Below are positions 37,001 through 46,773 of a stretch of DNA of 64,000 nt, piece after piece. The notes beneath the pieces were generated by a model that worked only from the letters and a program-made list of their open reading frames with translations, did not search any database and was not told where the DNA came from. Positions within the stretch are counted from its first letter, which is position 1, and each line of letters opens with the position of its first letter. The translations under genes and the position numbers were made by a program. Location: NCBI RefSeq assembly GCF_019711195.1, contig NZ_CP081299.1, positions 3,348,001 through 3,412,000 of the forward strand. The letters are read 5' to 3'. Origin of the DNA: Dyadobacter sp. NIV53. Its GTDB lineage: Bacteria > Bacteroidota > Bacteroidia > Cytophagales > Spirosomataceae.

Positions 37001-37471
37001 ATTTTCAACAGGGATTTTTCAATCATTATGTCCGGTGTGGGAATTATCGCACTTGCAGGTATTGTAGTGAAAAACGGGATTCTTATGATTGAGTTTATTG
37101 AAGAGTTACGTGGGCGTGGCTATCCAATGCGTGAGGCCATTATTGAAGGCGGGGCAATACGGCTTACTCCTGTGTTACTCACGGCTTCCGCTGCGGTTTT
37201 AGGCCTTGTACCGCTGGCACTTGGTATTACCGTCGACTTTGTCGGATTGTTCCAGGATCTTTCACCGCATCTTATTGTGGGTGGGCCAAGTGCCGTTTTC
37301 TGGAATATCCTTGCCTGGACAATTATTTATGGACTCACTTTCTCGACTATTCTTACCCTTGTGATCGTACCATGTTTGTATTACACCAATGAACGCATCC
37401 GCGACAAATGGTTCAGGAAAAGCAAAAAAGAAGAAGTAGTGAATCCAAACTGGCAAACGGAAACGATTTAA
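34037..37471 (+). CDS. RND efflux pump permease (AcrB/MexB-like)
   Basis: An 1144-residue proton-driven inner-membrane transporter. The N-terminus holds the first membrane helix (VYIFTFIITLAGFMVYNNLP) and porter-domain start (EQFPDIKIPQIYI). The TM4 proton-relay segment FLLGIGLVVDDAIVVIENT has the paired aspartates, the GTLTTIAPFFPLLFWTGI region follows, and the second half repeats the pattern with GGEQEEQNESMAFLG and GIVVKNGILMIEFI. It is 60-100 residues longer than typical AcrB, partly from an inserted hydrophobic segment around residues 500-570. Substrate range unknown. Confidence 0.92.
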   Translation: MKFNEYKTLGFTNWCVENRTTVYIFTFIITLAGFMVYNNLPKEQFPDIKIPQIYINTVYFGTAPADIENTINKPIEKQLKSLSGVKKIKSNALQDVSVILVEFTPDVAVEVALQRVRDAIDKAKTDLPQNLDTGPTAQDVNFSEFPIMNVNLAGNYSLKQLKEYAEDLQDGIEALPEITRVDILGALNREIQINVDLPRMQSTGLTFYDIQTAVQGENINVSGGELNVEGVRRTLRVKGEYTNVADMANIRIRTGTGATIRLGDVAEVSDNFEEQQDFARLANKSVITLNVIKRSGENLVEAADKIENLIAEYKENRFPQGLDIKITADSSIQTRADLHDLINTVVLGFIFVVMVLMFFMGVRNAIFVGLSVPLSALVAFVMMPIIGPMVGTEFTLNTIVLFAFLLGIGLVVDDAIVVIENTHRLFNNHRDWTIQQAVKAAAGEVFIPVLSGTLTTIAPFFPLLFWTGIVGEFMKFMPLTLIITLGASLFVAYVMNPVFAVSFMGRHEDEKDAHDTSFKAIRNPLIILAVAAGLGYLIDRGIGNFFVFIIILYIFNHYILTPRILVPFQDRLLPALKNNYRKLISWLLQGWRPVVAILSMVVLFVFTIVLTGIVQPKVLFFPSGDPDFVYVYTKMPIGTDAVVTDSVTKVIEKKVFDVLEKEKAMGIVNSVIANVGKNAGDPFNPDRSATPHKSKVTVAFVYGTERGGRSTQVILGKIREAVSGIPGAEISVEREAVGPPTGKPISIEISGDDFEILQKLEKTVLKKVQDSGIEGIDQLRSDLVTNKPEIVIDIDREKAQREGISSQQVALAVRTGLFGLEVSKFRDDKDEYPIMVRLKKDDREQIEKLLSLNVVYRDMTMGGALRQVPITSVANIHYSTTFSQINRQDQSRIVTLGSDVLPGYNANEIVGQIELLINDMTVPNGYKIKMGGEQEEQNESMAFLGTAFGAAILLIYLILATQFNSVVKPFIIFFTILLSLIGVLLGFIIFNRDFSIIMSGVGIIALAGIVVKNGILMIEFIEELRGRGYPMREAIIEGGAIRLTPVLLTASAAVLGLVPLALGITVDFVGLFQDLSPHLIVGGPSAVFWNILAWTIIYGLTFSTILTLVIVPCLYYTNERIRDKWFRKSKKEEVVNPNWQTETI

Positions 37472-37490
37472 ACTAAAAGAGACTCAGGCT

Positions 37491-37558
37491 GAGGACATAA
37501 AGTTAAGGCACTGTGGACGTAGAGTTTATTAATACTTTGTGTCCTCAGTGCCTTAACT
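37491..37558. repeat. interleaved inverted repeats after the efflux operon
   Basis: GAGGACATAAAG (37491-37502) pairs with CTTTGTGTCCTC (37535-37546) with one mismatch, and AGTTAAGGCACTG (37501-37513) pairs exactly with CAGTGCCTTAACT (37546-37558). The order A-B-A'-B' means the two stems cannot form as simple nested hairpins: they are alternatives or a pseudoknot. It lies just after the RND stop and may act as a transcript end. Confidence 0.65.
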
Positions 37559-37652
37559 CTTCTCACTCCTTGTGAATCCTTTTTTTTCCAAAACTTAGCA
37601 GCAGAATGGACATTTTTGTAAAAGATTATTACATTTGCAACCCCTAAGACAA

Positions 37653-37693
37653 CGGGATTTAGCGCAGCTGGGGACGCCTGGTCCGGTAGCGTA
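37653..37693 (+). pseudogene. tRNA-Pro 5'-half remnant
   Basis: CGGGATTTAGCGCAGCT (37653-37669) matches the 5' end of the intact tRNA at 37745 in 16 of 17 bases, and CGGTAGCGTA (37684-37693) matches the other side of its D arm exactly, with about 13 extra bases inside the D loop. There is no anticodon arm. TACATTTG at 37630-37637 resembles a -7 promoter element for the tRNA transcript. Confidence 0.6.
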
Positions 37694-37744
37694 TCCCGTA
37701 GAAGGCGATAAGTATTAGGGTGAAATACCAAATTATTACTAAAA

Positions 37745-37818
37745 CGGGATGTAGCGCAGCTCGGTAGCGTACTTGCATGGGGTGCAAGAGGTCGCAGGTT
37801 CAAATCCTGTCATCCCGA
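37745..37818 (+). tRNA. tRNA-Pro (GGG)
   Basis: Full cloverleaf: acceptor CGGGATG/CATCCCG with discriminator A, D arm GCGC...GCGT, anticodon stem CTTGC/GCAAG around the loop ATGGGGT (anticodon GGG with T33 before it), variable AGGTC, T arm GCAGG-TTCAAAT-CCTGT. 74 bases; CCA is not encoded. Confidence 0.95.
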
Positions 37819-37871
37819 CAAAATTTAGAAGCAAGGAATGCAGGAAGTCACAGGCTTAGGCAGCCCCGATT

Positions 37872-37890
37872 AAATCCTGTCATCCCGACA
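37872..37890 (+). repeat. tRNA-Pro 3'-end duplicate
   Basis: Nineteen bases, AAATCCTGTCATCCCGACA, exactly repeat the 3' end of the tRNA plus two bases beyond (37802-37820), 70 bases downstream. No 5' or anticodon part accompanies it. This is the geometry left by integration of an element at a tRNA 3' end, or a partial tandem duplication. Confidence 0.7.
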
Positions 37891-38275
37891 ATGTTAACAG
37901 GCACTTTTGATTAATTTCATAAGTGTCTTTTTTTGTTAGTTTGAACGTTGGCTGAACATTTTCAGTCAGTTTTTTTTAAGTTTTTAGTTTTAGAAAGTTT
38001 TATTATATATTCTTTAAGCGAATTTTGGTATGTGTATTTTTGAAGATCTTACAAGCAACTAAGCCAGGATATCAATCTGCTCATTGAGTTAAGGAAAACT
38101 TATAACCTATCTGCGAAGAAAGAGGTGTGTTCATATTAAACATTCCATAAATGATCACATATGATCATAATACTCGATGCAAAAAAATGAATAGGGTGCT
38201 ACGTCTGAAATATATTAGATTACTATACAAAAGAGTATCATTACACATGATTAGTCATTATCCTAGCATTTTTCT
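37891..38275. other. gene-free spacer
   Basis: About 385 AT-rich bases between the tRNA remnants and the end of the exopolysaccharide operon. I see no gene, integrase fragment or strong hairpin. Confidence 0.4.
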
Positions 38276-40464
38276 TTAATTATTCACTTTATAATCTCCT
38301 AAAAAAAGCAACTCACCACCTGTACTAACCTGAAGACCTCTAATTGAAATATCTTGCTGAACTTTAATAATATGCCCTTTATTAATTTTAACAGAATCAT
38401 TTGAGCCAGGTACTTGCCCGCCCGACCAAACCAAAGAATCCGCCCAGTTTCCTGATTTGATTGATTGCACAATATAATCTGATGGCATTTTTATTAAAAC
38501 AATTCCTCCATATGCCTTTAGTTTGATATTAGAAGTATACTTTTTACCAGTTACATCAGAATATAATGAATTAAGTGGAATTGTGACCTCAGCATCTGTG
38601 TAATTATAGTAAAAACTCAAATTATTTTCGGAAGTTGTAGATACTTTTGATTTGGAAGAGTTGAGATCCTGCTTATAATCAGATTTCCATTTAGCAAGAG
38701 AAAGGCTTTCATCTCCACCGCCTACATATGTTCTTTTAATAGAAAATGTGTGGCTATCATTTATTGGACGAGCATAAACGTTTTCATCAAATAAACCCAT
38801 TAGATTAGGCTTGTCATTAATGGAGAAATCTATTTGAACGGTTTTCTGAAAAGCATTTTTTGCCACAAAAATATTCCCGTTTACCTTGAAATTCCTGTTT
38901 ATTTTACCTGACTCCACACCGAATAGCATCTGTTGGCGAAAATTATAAACGAAATTATTGGTAATCTGATTATTGCCACAATTATGCAAAAATATGCCTC
39001 CCCAATTTCCATTCGCTAAAGTATTTCCATCAACAAGGGTATTGTAACTACGATCATCAAGATAAATACCTGCTGCCTTGCCATATGCTTCCCAATAGTG
39101 TCCTTCCGCACCAGCAAATGCACCAATAGCATTTAAAACAATGTTTTTTCTAATTATCCGGTTGGATGCGGTTGTCCCGGGATTGTAGGTATAAATTCCG
39201 GCGCCGTCATCTTTGACATTAGAGAAAGTATCCACCAAATTTTGAGCAACTAACACATCATTTCCCTGAAAGTTAATACCAATATATCCACTGTTTATGA
39301 CTGAACAATTTGTGATTGACATCTTATTTCCTACAACAAAAATCCCTTCCTGTGCACCATCACCAGACCTGCTCATACCTGCAATAAAGCCGGAATTCTT
39401 TATTTTAACCTGATCTATAATGATATCTTTTCCCCCTGTTCAATAGTTATACCATTATTCAGACTGTTCGTGAGCGTCGAATTTTTTAAGGTAAAGTTTG
39501 TGAGGTAGCTACCCCAAATTCCATCTCCTCCTTGAAAGTTAAAATTGCAATTGTTGAATTCTATGTTAGAAGTTCCAATCACATAAGCTCCGTATAAATT
39601 ACCTCCTTCAAAATCAATGTTATTAAAATTGATATTTGCCCAATAATTAAGATATAGATTTTGTTGATATCTGCTTGCTTTTATGATTCTGCCATCAGGC
39701 GAGCCACTACCAAAATGCATATAAAGAAGCTTATTGTTTTTATCATAATACCATTCTCCTTCATTTGTAAGTGTACCTAAATGATTTTGTATAAAATAAC
39801 CATTACCATCAATAGGGCTGTACAAACTATTATTCCCGTAATTATTATTTGTATCGTAGAATAATGTACTATCCGTTCTGGATTTCACTGAATGTCTGTC
39901 AAGTATCCATCTTTTTTTACGGATCACTACTTCGCCACCTGCCGGATCGTAAGGCAGTTGGTTCACAGATTTACCATTAATACTTGCATTGTCTTTGTGA
40001 CTGCTGTAAGGCAAATATGTATGATCAGGATACCTGCCCATTCCCATCACTTTACCATCAAGCGTTACCATGTTCAAAGAAGGAACTTCGAGTGAAGTGT
40101 AGTAAATATTTTCTTTTAAATGTGTCCATGAGGCCAATTCAGTAAAGCCGCTTATTAATGGATTTGGGCCCGCTCCGTATGCATCAAAAATGATTGGACT
40201 ACCTGGTCTGCCTCCACTATTACAGATGTAAGAACCATAAAAAATATCTCCTCTTTTAAAAAGAATACGGTCTCCCGGAGCAAGTTTAGTGTCATTTAAT
40301 TTTTCAAGATTCCAGGCATTGGCATCATCCAGGCCAGTGCCGGATCCTCCATTAGATTTTATGTAATAGGTGGAGGCAAAGGAAGTCTGTATCTCAAAAG
40401 CCATAAAAAATAACAAGCATAGAGCTTTTAAATTTATCAATAAGCCATAGTTTCTGGATAGCAT
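38276..40464 (-). CDS. right-handed parallel beta-helix protein (frameshifted)
   Basis: Exported beta-helix protein, last gene of the exopolysaccharide operon and possibly a polysaccharide lyase or epimerase-like enzyme. Two open pieces, 40518-39415 and 39376-38276, are joined by adding one base to the C5 run at 39432-39436 (restoring IEQGGKDIIIDQVKIKNSGF), giving about 729 residues from ATG 40464, where the signal peptide MLSRNYGLLINLKALCLLFF begins. Repeats of the N-x-x-I-x-N type span residues about 230-480, and the C-terminus (SGNWADSLVWSGGQVPGSND) resembles a G8-type domain. Catalytic residues were not identified. Confidence 0.75.
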
Positions 40465-40549
40465 AATAACTTGATTACAACGAATAAAGTTAACAATCAA
40501 ATCTAAATATACAACCAATTATAGAATTAAAACTACAACAAATATTAAA

Positions 40550-41677
40550 CTAATTATCCATTCCGGCTGCGTCGTTTAATATGCTGACTATCCTTACTTC
40601 GAATTGCTGGAGTGTAAAAAAAATTTCAAAACGTTGCCTGCCTTTTATTCCCATTTGTTTTCGCAGATCAGGATTAAGAAGAAGAATGGCAAGTTTATCA
40701 GCCAAAGCTTGTGAGTCTTTTTGAGGAACAAGAAAGCCGGTTTCTGCATCCAAAACAATATCCCGAATTCCTCCTTCCGGCGTAGAAACTATGGGAAGGG
40801 AATGCTGCATAGCTTCCAGATTAACCAGAGGAAATGCTTCATAAAAGTAAAATGTTGGAAAAACAAAAACATCTGCCTGATTCCAGAATTTAGCTTTGTC
40901 CTTACCATAAATTGGCCCATGTGCATATACATAACCTGATAGGCCACTTTCTTCAACCCTTCTGTTAAATTTAACCTCTGTAATATCTGACCAGCCACCT
41001 ACAAAATTGCAGCAAAAATTAAGGTTTCTTAGTTTTAATTCCTTCAATGCCTCTAACAATATGTAAACCCCCTTCTGCTCTATCATGTTGGAAAGAAAAA
41101 GAAAAGTGCAAGGTTTCCCTGAATCGGATTTTACCTCGATCTTATCTGTAAATATTTCCATATCCGGTATTCCGTTCGGACAATAAAATACATCGCACTC
41201 CTTAACGTATGGCTGTATTTCCGGATATAAAAATCTCGACAAAAGGATAGACCTGGTATTTTGAAATACAAAACGATACAAAACGCGGTTAAGCCATATT
41301 TTGCTGGCGTCAGCAATGCCTTTATTATGAAAATGATATATGATTCTTACACCAGAAATTTTAAGAAGTGCGACAATAAGTACATCTTTATAAAAGCCGG
41401 CACCGCTTGCTGTGAGTGATATATAACATAAATCAAACCGTTTTTTTGCCAGAATAGTGAAAATATTAGCAAGAATGGAGAAAAATGTCAATAGTTTTTT
41501 AAATCCGGCCCTTCCCGATTGTTCTAATTTGGTATTTGTAGCCAGATTAATATATAAAGCTTCGATTTCCTGATTGATTAAACTACTGGTTTTAATAAAA
41601 TTCCCAACCATAGCCGCACCGTGAATAGGTGGTGGCAGGTGCATGATAAAAAGTACTTTAAATTTTTCGGAAGCCAT
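40550..41677 (-). CDS. family 4 glycosyltransferase
   Basis: A 375-residue GT-B glycosyltransferase. The N-terminal domain carries the start MHLPPPIHGAAMVGNF common to exopolysaccharide GT4 enzymes, and the C-terminal donor-binding domain has LFLSNMIEQKGVYILLEAL and the E-x7-E motif region FYFYEAFPLVNLEAMQHSLPIVST. It probably adds one sugar to the lipid-linked repeat unit in the cytoplasm. Donor and acceptor cannot be told from sequence. Confidence 0.88.
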   Translation of the reverse strand: MASEKFKVLFIMHLPPPIHGAAMVGNFIKTSSLINQEIEALYINLATNTKLEQSGRAGFKKLLTFFSILANIFTILAKKRFDLCYISLTASGAGFYKDVLIVALLKISGVRIIYHFHNKGIADASKIWLNRVLYRFVFQNTRSILLSRFLYPEIQPYVKECDVFYCPNGIPDMEIFTDKIEVKSDSGKPCTFLFLSNMIEQKGVYILLEALKELKLRNLNFCCNFVGGWSDITEVKFNRRVEESGLSGYVYAHGPIYGKDKAKFWNQADVFVFPTFYFYEAFPLVNLEAMQHSLPIVSTPEGGIRDIVLDAETGFLVPQKDSQALADKLAILLLNPDLRKQMGIKGRQRFEIFFTLQQFEVRIVSILNDAAGMDN

Positions 41678-41701
41678 ATTTAATTGTAAATATCCAATTA
41701 A

Positions 41702-42872
41702 TCAAAAGTTTAGCTGATTTAAAAAAAGCTCCGGAGAATGTTCCCTGTAAAATGAAGTTCCATCTATCCTTTCCCCATTCAAAATATCATTAAATGCTTT
41801 GAAAATTTTTAAACTGATATCTGTGGGAGAATATGGATCACACAAATATCCAAGTTTATAATCTTCACATAACTCGGCCATCAACCCGACATTTGGAACA
41901 AGGGATATTGAATTATACTTGGCGGCACGGCCAAGCAATCCACTTGATCCATAAAATTTAGGATATACTACCAAAGACACATCGGTGTTGCAGAAATAAT
42001 ATTCCATATGACTATCCGAAACAAATTCATTTATCAGAACCAGCTCAATATCTGGATTATCTCTAATAAACATATTAACACGCAATTCAAATTCGTCAGC
42101 AAAATATTCTGGTATTTTACCAATTATCAATAATTCGATATGCTGATGAATCTGTTTATCAAGTAAAGTAAAAGCTTCAAATATATTCTTGATATTTTTC
42201 CGCCAATCCAATGCACCGAAAATTGTATAAACAACTTTTCGGTTATTTCTTTTGATCCAATATGGCATAGATGATGCATCCGGTTTTTCATAGTCGTATA
42301 CGGGATCTACTGTACATCGAAATATATTTGTACTGTAATATTTATTTAATATTTCCGATCCTTTCGGATCATTTAAAATAAATATTTCATGAATAGAAGG
42401 TGATCTTAAAATAATATTCTCAAAAAAAACACGCTTATAGTGCTGAATCGTTGCCGAAATTTTTTTAGTAAATCCGGCGTTCTCTATCTTTATTCTATGT
42501 GACGGCCTGAATTCTATACCAGAAATTTTAAATGGAGTTTTATTAAATCCAATTTGAATTTCATACTTGGTCAATTCCATGATAAAAACTTCATCCACTC
42601 CTAGCACTAAGGCATGATGCTTAATTAATTTCCACTCTTTAAATTTAATTTTTTCAAATAAATTTCGTGTACCAAAAGTCCGAATCCGAATAAAAAAATT
42701 TATTCTTATCAATTTTAGATTTTGAAATATCAATAATATTTTTAGCCTTATTATTAAAAAGAAAGAAAATATTTGTACCTTTTCTTTCCATAATATTATC
42801 AACGATATATTGAACATATCCCGCATTGTGTCCTCTTAATGAAATATTGAGATCGCAAATTAGTTTGATCAT
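41702..42872 (-). CDS. family 4-type glycosyltransferase (frameshifted)
   Basis: Two pieces, 42872-42654 (MIKLICDLNISLRGHNAGYV...) and the frame ending at 41702, are joined by removing one base in the AAATTT stretch near 42660, giving a 389-residue protein. The C-terminal half has VVYTIFGALDWRKNIKNIFE, LLIIGKIPEYF and FYGSSGLLGRAAKYNS, the layout of GT4 donor domains with a degenerate E-x7-E motif. The long frame extends to 42826 in the wrong phase over the N-terminal piece; that extension is not real coding. Confidence 0.72.
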
Positions 42873-42882
42873 AATTTTTAAG

Positions 42883-44098
42883 TTAAGCTAAAATAACTAT
42901 TTCCTTACGAATTACTATCTTTTTATTTTGAGTATTTATGTACATAATCCTATAAGCAAATCCTGCAAAAAGAAAAAGAATAGAAAACTGAAAACTGAAA
43001 TAAGGTATATTTTCAAAAAACATAAGCAGCAATTCAACCAATACATATATACCAATGTAAAAAGGAATTTTCATTTCCGAGTGCCAGAATATACCCTGAA
43101 TAGCAACATACCATAATGGCAATGTATAGAGAAAGTAAAAAACAAAACCTCCTTTTAATATAAGCTGTAAGAAGCCCACTTCAATGCCAAAACGTTGATA
43201 AAAATCACCTGTATCATCCAGGTTCTGCATCAACATCAGGAAATAATCACTAAAATAGGTCCCTAAAAATCCCCGGCCCAGAATAAACTCATACCCCTTG
43301 AAATCAGCAAAAAGCTCCTGATATAAAAAAGACCTTGTATCCGCTCCTTCGAAATCATTTCTTCCTATAATACTTTTAAATATGTTAAGAACATCTTCCA
43401 AATTGTTAAGCATAAAAAAATAAGCAGACATGTCAGGAAAATTGTTATAAATTTTAAATAGCTGTTTTTACTAAAAATATTTAATAGCAGGAACAGACTA
43501 AAAAAAGCAAGTATTTTAAGAAGCACAATTCTATATCCGGAAAATATACTAAAAGCAGCAGCGGTTAAAATAAGTATAACAGCAAAAGAAATTTTCTTTT
43601 TATCCACTGATGAAATGATAAAAAATGGCAAAATTGCATGCGATGTAATATATCCCTGGTAGTAGGGAATCCTTCCTGGTAATTGAATTACCCACGTCAT
43701 CAAGAAGATAACACAAATAATTCTAAGCAAATCAAATAATTTCGTAAGGTCATATGTCATACTCCCTACAATAAAGATAAATAAAGGAATAACTGAGAGC
43801 AGAGCCTGTGGGTTATTGAACAGTGTAATGAAATTAAGATTTGGATTTATTAAATCTCCGATTACATTTATGATTATAAAAAAAGGTAAACAAAGATATA
43901 TCTTTTGTTAAAATACGGAGACTTTATCAATGTATTATTCAAAACCGATTTCCAGCTAAGATAAATAATATCAAAAACTGCCCAATAAATAAAAATCGAA
44001 TAAATAACTCTTTTATATAAAAAGTTATGATTTTCTTCATAAAAAAAATTAGCTACGAAAATAAAAAATATTATTTTACAAGAAGGAGTCTTAAACAT
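42883..44098 (-). CDS. Wzy-like O-antigen/exopolysaccharide polymerase (frameshifted twice)
   Basis: Three open pieces (44098-43874, 43760-43365, 43431-42883) are one gene: adding one base to each A7 run (+ strand 43878-43884 and 43414-43420) gives a continuous 405-residue polytopic protein. It has about ten membrane segments and a large periplasmic loop (GRNDFEGADTRSFLYQELFA, FILGRGFLGTYFSDYF) before the last helices, the topology of Wzy polymerases. Its place between wzx and glycosyltransferase genes supports this. Sequence conservation in this family is always low, so the call rests on topology and context. Confidence 0.7.
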
Positions 44099-44117
44099 TA
44101 TGTAATCATGTAAAAAT

Positions 44118-45494
44118 TTAACTCCAAATTCGTTTTTGAATACTACCAGTCATAATCTTTCCATACTGCATCCGCCAAAGGACCAGTGACACCACAACCC
44201 AGAAAATATTTAAAATCAACAATCCGGAAATACCTAATTTAGCTATTTCTATCAGTAAATATGCCAATGGAATTTGGACGATAATAGTGACGATACTTAG
44301 CGTAGCCTGCAAATTCAATGCTCCTATTCCATTAATGAAATAAACATAAGTTTGCATGAATAAATAAAATACGAAATAAAGGAACAGCAGCAAATCGATT
44401 TCCCATGGAATTTCAATCTGAGGGCCAATCCAGATATTGTAAATCTGGTTGTGAAAAATGAATATTCCGAAAAGTAAAAGACATAATACAAAGTTCATTT
44501 TATTGACTTTAATGATCACTCCTCTGATCCAGGAATAGTCTTTTAAAGTGTAGGCATGCGTAAAACCCGACCATAAAGGTTGAAGAAACATCAGCTGAAA
44601 AATGGAAACAATACTGTAAAGCCGGTACGCAATATTATAATACGTAACATTGCTGTTATCAATAAAATGTGCAATCAAAAAATTATTTCCTGTCAAAACG
44701 ACGATGACGCAAATTTGAATGACAAAAAATTTAATGCTCAGGCCAAATAAATTTTTAGAGTAAGAGAGATCAATATTTTTTATTCCCGGACAGAAATTCC
44801 TGTACTCCGAACTGTAAAGGATAATTGAGAATACAAGTATGAAAAACGGATATGAAAATGCCAGTACCGATCCGAAAAAGAGAAATTTACTATCAACAAT
44901 CATCGGACCCAGAAAGTAAATAAGGGCCAATGCAGCTAAATTCCCGGAAACCTGTATAATGTTTGCCAGAAAATGCTTTTGTTTCGCCATTAAAAGCGAC
45001 ACGATGGGTTTTAAGATAAAGAGAAAAGCAAATGATGCAAATGTTATATTTACTGTTTTCTCCAAAATAGCAGAATCCATTTGGGTACTGAAAACATTAT
45101 TCCAATTTACCAGCGGAGACACAAGAATATAAATCAGAAAAAGTATTGTGGTAATTAGAAGCAAAATGAAGTACGTTGTTGACAAGTAAACGGTTGCCAG
45201 GCCGTCGTCTTTTTCTGCAAATGCTTCTGTTAATCGATTTGTCAACCCATTTGACAAACCAAAATCAAAAACGCTAAACCAGGTAATTACAGATGCAATT
45301 GTAAGCCAAACCCCATAACTTTCCTTTTCAATATATTGCAGCGATACGGGGATTAAAGACAAAGTAACAATCGTGCTAAAAACTTTAACCAGCAAAGATT
45401 TTAATATATTGGAGATAATAGCACGTGATCTTTCGTCACTACTATTTAGCTTAAAAATTAACCCTCGGAAATAGCCGGTGTAATTCTTAATCAT
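44118..45494 (-). CDS. Wzx-type polysaccharide flippase
   Basis: MATE/MOP-superfamily exporter that flips lipid-linked repeat units across the inner membrane. About 458 residues with 12-14 membrane segments; the early region (ISNILKSLLVKVFSTIVTLS, YGVWLTIASVITWFSVFDFG) is typical. The open frame extends to 45590, but this would overlap the upstream gene by over 100 bp. I prefer ATG 45494, which overlaps the upstream stop by 8 bp; an ATG at 45500 is also possible. Confidence 0.85.
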   Translation of the reverse strand: MIKNYTGYFRGLIFKLNSSDERSRAIISNILKSLLVKVFSTIVTLSLIPVSLQYIEKESYGVWLTIASVITWFSVFDFGLSNGLTNRLTEAFAEKDDGLATVYLSTTYFILLLITTILFLIYILVSPLVNWNNVFSTQMDSAILEKTVNITFASFAFLFILKPIVSLLMAKQKHFLANIIQVSGNLAALALIYFLGPMIVDSKFLFFGSVLAFSYPFFILVFSIILYSSEYRNFCPGIKNIDLSYSKNLFGLSIKFFVIQICVIVVLTGNNFLIAHFIDNSNVTYYNIAYRLYSIVSIFQLMFLQPLWSGFTHAYTLKDYSWIRGVIIKVNKMNFVLCLLLFGIFIFHNQIYNIWIGPQIEIPWEIDLLLFLYFVFYLFMQTYVYFINGIGALNLQATLSIVTIIVQIPLAYLLIEIAKLGISGLLILNIFWVVVSLVLWRMQYGKIMTGSIQKRIWS

Positions 45495-46770
45495 TACCAT
45501 AGGCTTTTTCTTCATTTCTGGTGATAAAACTGCTTTCCTCGCCGATATTAAATTGAAGCTTATCGTAGTACTTATTATAAATATCAGCATACGCTTTTAC
45601 CTGCTTATTTTGCGAATAGCATTCGTGAGCGTCAGTTGAAATTTTTATTCTGTCAAATCCGGTTATCTGTCTGGCAGCCGACATAAGTGCTTCTTTAAGT
45701 TGACTAACCGAAATATTTTCTGCTAATAAACCATTCTCATAATTATGGATAGACTCTTTCAATCCCCCTATGCTAAACCCGACGACGGGCGTTCCGCAGC
45801 ACAAGCTTTCTATCATGGTATTGGGCAGGTTGTCCTCTTTGCTGGGAATAATAAACAAATCTGCGGCATTATAAATCAATGCCATCTCATGTTCAGAACT
45901 TACTTTACCCAAATACTTAATCTCTGATAATTGATCTTTATTTGCTGATTTTCCAACTGCGATAAAAGTACATCTTGCTTTTATGTCCTGATCTTCCAGA
46001 AGCTGTTGTACCATATCAAATCCTTTACGGTAATTGTTCAGCAATTCTGATACAAACAGAACCGTTAGCTTTTCCTTTGATAATCCAAGTTTTTCTTTAC
46101 TTTGATTTTTATCGAGAACTGTAAATACTTTATGATCAATGCTATAAGGAATATGCCTGTGCTCAAACCTTCCCAGCATTTTAGAATGTTGGGATAACTC
46201 CGTGAGCCAACAGGATGGCGCAACAATTGTCATTGCATCAGGTGAAAGATGACTAAGCCCGGACTGCTTAATTTCAAACTGGCGATTATCCAGACTTCGC
46301 AAAAATGGTGCGTTTCGATCCTCATCTGCTTTATAATGAAACCCTCCCTGAAAAGGTAACATATCATGTAATGTCCAGACAATGGGCTTTTTAACATATT
46401 GAAAAAATGTTCCGTAGTCTACAAACTTAGCTACCCAATGAAGATTTACAATGTCACTTTCCCTTACCAACGGATGTAGGTGCAATTGAGAATATGGACT
46501 ACTGGCAAAAGAGAATGTTTCGTATTTTTCGCGGTATGCCCGAGCTCGTAACTCAGACAGAGACAACGGAATCCCAAACTTCGTAACAATCTTCCACAAA
46601 AAATAACTAATAAAATTCCATTTTTTAAATCTGAAAATGGTATCGGATTCCTTGCATTCAAAGAATAGAAATTTACTATCATGACCATTTGCCAAAAGTG
46701 CACGGTGCAGGCGAATTGCTGCTACGGACGCACCACCGCTTTGAAATGTCGAAATATGTAATATTTTCAT
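45487..46770 (-). CDS. family 4 glycosyltransferase
   Basis: A 427-residue GT-B enzyme. The N-terminus MKILHISTFQSGGASVAAIR holds the glycine-rich acceptor-domain loop of GT4 enzymes that open exopolysaccharide operons; VNLHWVAKFVDY and VWTLHDMLPF are typical of this subgroup. The donor domain has VLFVSELLNNYRKGFDMVQQ and the E-x7-E-like SKEDNLPNTMIESLCCGTPV. It begins 3 bp after the wzc stop. Confidence 0.88.
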   Translation of the reverse strand: MKILHISTFQSGGASVAAIRLHRALLANGHDSKFLFFECKESDTIFRFKKWNFISYFLWKIVTKFGIPLSLSELRARAYREKYETFSFASSPYSQLHLHPLVRESDIVNLHWVAKFVDYGTFFQYVKKPIVWTLHDMLPFQGGFHYKADEDRNAPFLRSLDNRQFEIKQSGLSHLSPDAMTIVAPSCWLTELSQHSKMLGRFEHRHIPYSIDHKVFTVLDKNQSKEKLGLSKEKLTVLFVSELLNNYRKGFDMVQQLLEDQDIKARCTFIAVGKSANKDQLSEIKYLGKVSSEHEMALIYNAADLFIIPSKEDNLPNTMIESLCCGTPVVGFSIGGLKESIHNYENGLLAENISVSQLKEALMSAARQITGFDRIKISTDAHECYSQNKQVKAYADIYNKYYDKLQFNIGEESSFITRNEEKAYGND

Positions 46771-46773
46771 CTG

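Noticed and set aside
42654..42826. N-terminal extension of the GT4 frame (RDMFNISL...)
   Set aside because: It lies over the other-frame piece that carries the true N-terminus; the real product comes from joining the two frames.
45495..45590. Longer start for the flippase gene
   Set aside because: It would overlap the upstream glycosyltransferase by over 100 bp and adds residues unlike a flippase N-terminus.
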